NCBI RefSeq assembly: GCF_017794765.1
Contig: NZ_CP051236.1
Coordinates: forward strand, 3,626,692 to 3,690,691
Reading direction: 5' to 3'
From: Nitratireductor sp.
GTDB lineage: Bacteria; Pseudomonadota; Alphaproteobacteria; Rhizobiales; Rhizobiaceae
DNA: 64,000 bases
The notes under the pieces were generated by a model, which made no database searches, was not told the DNA's origin, and saw nothing but the letters and a program-made list of their open reading frames with translations. Below are positions 62,323 to 64,000 of this stretch, one piece after another. The position numbers and the translations under genes were made by a program. Each line of letters begins with the position of its first letter. The stretch's first letter is position 1.

Positions 62323-62820
62323 TCAGTTGAGGAAGCGGTCGAGCAGAACCGCTCCGCCGGGCAACAAAGTCTGCAGCACCTGCGTGAACATGAATGCGAT
62401 GATCGCCGTGAAAAGGAGTGACGCGACCAGTATGCGAACGAGGGACCGCTCGCCTAGTGCCCACATCCCGGCCACGAGATAGCCAAGGGTGGCTAACTCG
62501 AAGCCAATATGGTGAACAAGCAGTATGTATGCTGCAAGACTGACGGGTACCGCAGTGGTCAGCGCGACCCGTCTCCTACGTTCAGCCGCGCTTTCCTTTT
62601 CACTGGAGGAGTCGGGTGCTTTCCTGTCTCTGGGCAGCGGCTCCAACTGCAGGAGAATCGCAAGCAGAAACAGAACGCTCCCGATAATGATGGGGAAAAG
62701 GCTGGGCGATGTCGCCCAGCCTCTTTCATGCGGCATATGCAAGCCTTGCCAAACAAGCCCTGTGCCTATCAGAGCCGTCAGCATTCCGGGGATCAGGCGG
62801 GACTTCAGTGAACTTGTCAT
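62323..62820 (-). CDS. tctB: Tripartite tricarboxylate transporter small membrane subunit TctB
   Basis: Small membrane protein of 165 residues with about four predicted helices and a charged loop (about residues 60-85). Sits between tctC and tctA as in known tct operons. Typically of low sequence conservation, so identified by context and hydrophobic profile. Confidence 0.88.
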   Translation of the reverse strand: MTSSLKSRLIPGMLTALIGTGLVWQGLHMPHERGWATSPSLFPIIIGSVLFLLAILLQLEPLPRDRKAPDSSSEKESAAERRRRVALTTAVPVSLAAYILLVHHIGFELATLGYLVAGMWALGERSLVRILVASLLFTAIIAFMFTQVLQTLLPGGAVLLDRFLN

Positions 62821-62873
62821 GGAAGCTCCGGGAAGACTGGGTTTCGCAGAACGGATTTACTTCGTCAGGCTGC

Positions 62874-63959
62874 TTACTTCGCCCTCTTGTAATCCTGCGG
62901 TGGCCACCATGCCCTGAAATCCTCCGGACGAGGGATTCCCAGCTCTTCCGGCGTTTTCTGTAAGCCTTCCATCTCGTTCTCGAAATAGAGCCAGGACGTG
63001 ACGGCCTCAAAAAGTGCAGCTTCCCTGTCCGCTTCCTCGCCACTTTTGAACTCGGGGAACATGACCCGGTTGGCCAGGACTTCCGCAAATCGCTCGTCTG
63101 CAACGGCTTCCTTTACCGCCGCTTCCAACGCTGTGAGAACCTCTTTTGGCGCATCACGGCGCACTGCCAGAGCATACACGCCCTGGATGAGACCGATATC
63201 GGCTGCATTGGGGATGGCGTCAGTCACTGGCTGCAGAGGCTCGTCGACGCCTTCGATTTCCAGCGGCTCGGTCAGGAATACCGCTAAGTTCCGCAATTGG
63301 CCACTGCGCAGATATTCGACCTGCTCCTGTACACCGCTTGCAACGACGTCCGCCTCGTCCTGAAGTACGGCCAGCGCCGCCGGCGCGCCACCGTTGTATG
63401 GAATATGGGTGAACCTGGCGCCCGTAGCATATTCGAGCGCGACAAGTGTCGCCTCGTGCCAAACGGTGCCAACGCCTGCATTTGAGATCCGCACGGAGCC
63501 AGGGTTGTCCTTCGCCGCCTTCACCACATCGGCTAGCGTCTTGAACGGCGAATCCGGCTTGACCGCCCAACCCGGCAACGAACGGCCGATCTTGAAAAAC
63601 TGCCACTCCCGCCATGGCGCAGTTTCGGTGTACCCCAGGACACGGAAAATCTTGTTGTAGTCTGCATTGCCGAGCAGCCAGTAGCCATCGGGCCTGCGCT
63701 TTGCAACTTCGTCGGCAGCCAGCGAACCTGCAGCACCAGGCTGGTTCACGGCGCGCAGCGACACGTCGAAGGATTTTTCCAACGCCTGGACAAGCGCGCG
63801 AATGATCGTGTCCGTGCCGCCGCCTGCACCATATTGAATAACAACTGTAATCGGACGAGCCGGCCACTCGGCAGCGTGTACAGCTTTTGGGGCGATGGTC
63901 ATTAGCGCCGCGCCTGACCCGAGGCTTTTCAGGAGGGTTCTTCTGCTAAGGTCTTTCAT
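62874..63959 (-). CDS. tctC: Tripartite tricarboxylate transporter binding protein TctC (Bug family)
   Basis: Periplasmic solute-binding protein of the Bug family, 361 residues. The N-terminus has a Tat-like start (LSRRTLLKSLGSGAALMTIA) with two arginines, then a cleavage site near VHAAEWP. Mature start WPARPITVVIQYGAGGGTD and ITVGVGTVWHEATL-like region match Bug proteins. First gene of the operon; the site AGAGGAAGAGAG precedes ATG. Ligand not determinable. Confidence 0.9.
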   Translation of the reverse strand: MKDLSRRTLLKSLGSGAALMTIAPKAVHAAEWPARPITVVIQYGAGGGTDTIIRALVQALEKSFDVSLRAVNQPGAAGSLAADEVAKRRPDGYWLLGNADYNKIFRVLGYTETAPWREWQFFKIGRSLPGWAVKPDSPFKTLADVVKAAKDNPGSVRISNAGVGTVWHEATLVALEYATGARFTHIPYNGGAPAALAVLQDEADVVASGVQEQVEYLRSGQLRNLAVFLTEPLEIEGVDEPLQPVTDAIPNAADIGLIQGVYALAVRRDAPKEVLTALEAAVKEAVADERFAEVLANRVMFPEFKSGEEADREAALFEAVTSWLYFENEMEGLQKTPEELGIPRPEDFRAWWPPQDYKRAK

Positions 63960-64000
63960 GCTCTCTTCCTCTGGAGTTAGCCCGGGGCTTGTTTTTGTTA

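Noticed and set aside
1..64000. CRISPR arrays, tRNA or rRNA genes, insertion sequences, phage genes
   Set aside because: No spaced direct-repeat array, cloverleaf-like sequence, transposase or phage structural motif was recognised on either strand.

Overview
The window is 64 kb of GC-rich (roughly 60%), tightly packed bacterial chromosome. Features that point to an alphaproteobacterium of the Hyphomicrobiales, probably a Phyllobacteriaceae/Rhizobiaceae-like soil or aquatic heterotroph, are a short second FtsZ without the C-terminal tail, a smo-type polyol operon, a RIME-like palindromic repeat, glucosylglycerate genes and very many ABC/TTT uptake systems. This assignment is inferred from gene content only. 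No rRNA, tRNA, CRISPR, IS element or prophage was seen.

Layout. 1-6468 (+): branched-chain-amino-acid-type ABC importer (5' end cut off), an amidase and a D-aminoacylase, read as one uptake-and-hydrolysis unit for N-acyl/amide or D-amino-acid compounds. 6482-7375 (-): LysR regulator. 7567-13527 (+): a five-gene cassette of GNAT, AsnB-type amidotransferase, acyl carrier protein, AMP-forming ligase and NAD-synthase-like protein, which looks like a small carrier-protein-dependent biosynthetic pathway of unknown product. 13528-16103: arginase and ornithine cyclodeaminase with a divergent Lrp/AsnC regulator. 16176-19696: two Gfo/Idh/MocA oxidoreductases and a secreted GH5 enzyme. 19926-20939: ftsZ2. 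21115-24925 (-): glucosylglycerate phosphorylase, phosphatase and synthase in one operon. 24991-34568: purine/nucleoside salvage (LacI regulator, PotABCD-like importer, nucleoside hydrolase, adenine deaminase), with an M20 amidohydrolase and a phosphoribosyltransferase alongside.

34665-40028: metals and redox, with a copper P-type ATPase under a CueR-type promoter, msrB-msrA, and an InrS/CsoR-family sensor with a His-rich MFS exporter. 40204-48534 (-): complete polyol operon (SorC regulator, SmoEFGK-like importer, SDR dehydrogenase, HAD phosphatase, FGGY pentulose kinase). 48650-49210: a frameshifted von Willebrand factor A pseudogene fills an otherwise empty 1 kb. 49535-59481: an unusual catabolic locus with an IclR regulator, a SsuABC/NMT1-type importer with two permeases, a DapA-like aldolase/lyase, two AroE-like dehydrogenases, a TIM-barrel isomerase and a cytosolic FG-GAP/VCBS propeller. 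The same TGGAAT-N3-ATTCCA palindrome lies upstream of iclR and in the dapA/propeller divergent promoter. 60027-63959 (-): TctCBA tripartite tricarboxylate-type transporter with a GntR regulator.

The two most novel-looking systems are the carrier-protein amidotransferase cassette and the IclR-linked locus. Three separate ABC operons also share a stem-loop placed directly after the binding-protein gene, a likely mRNA-level device for differential expression.
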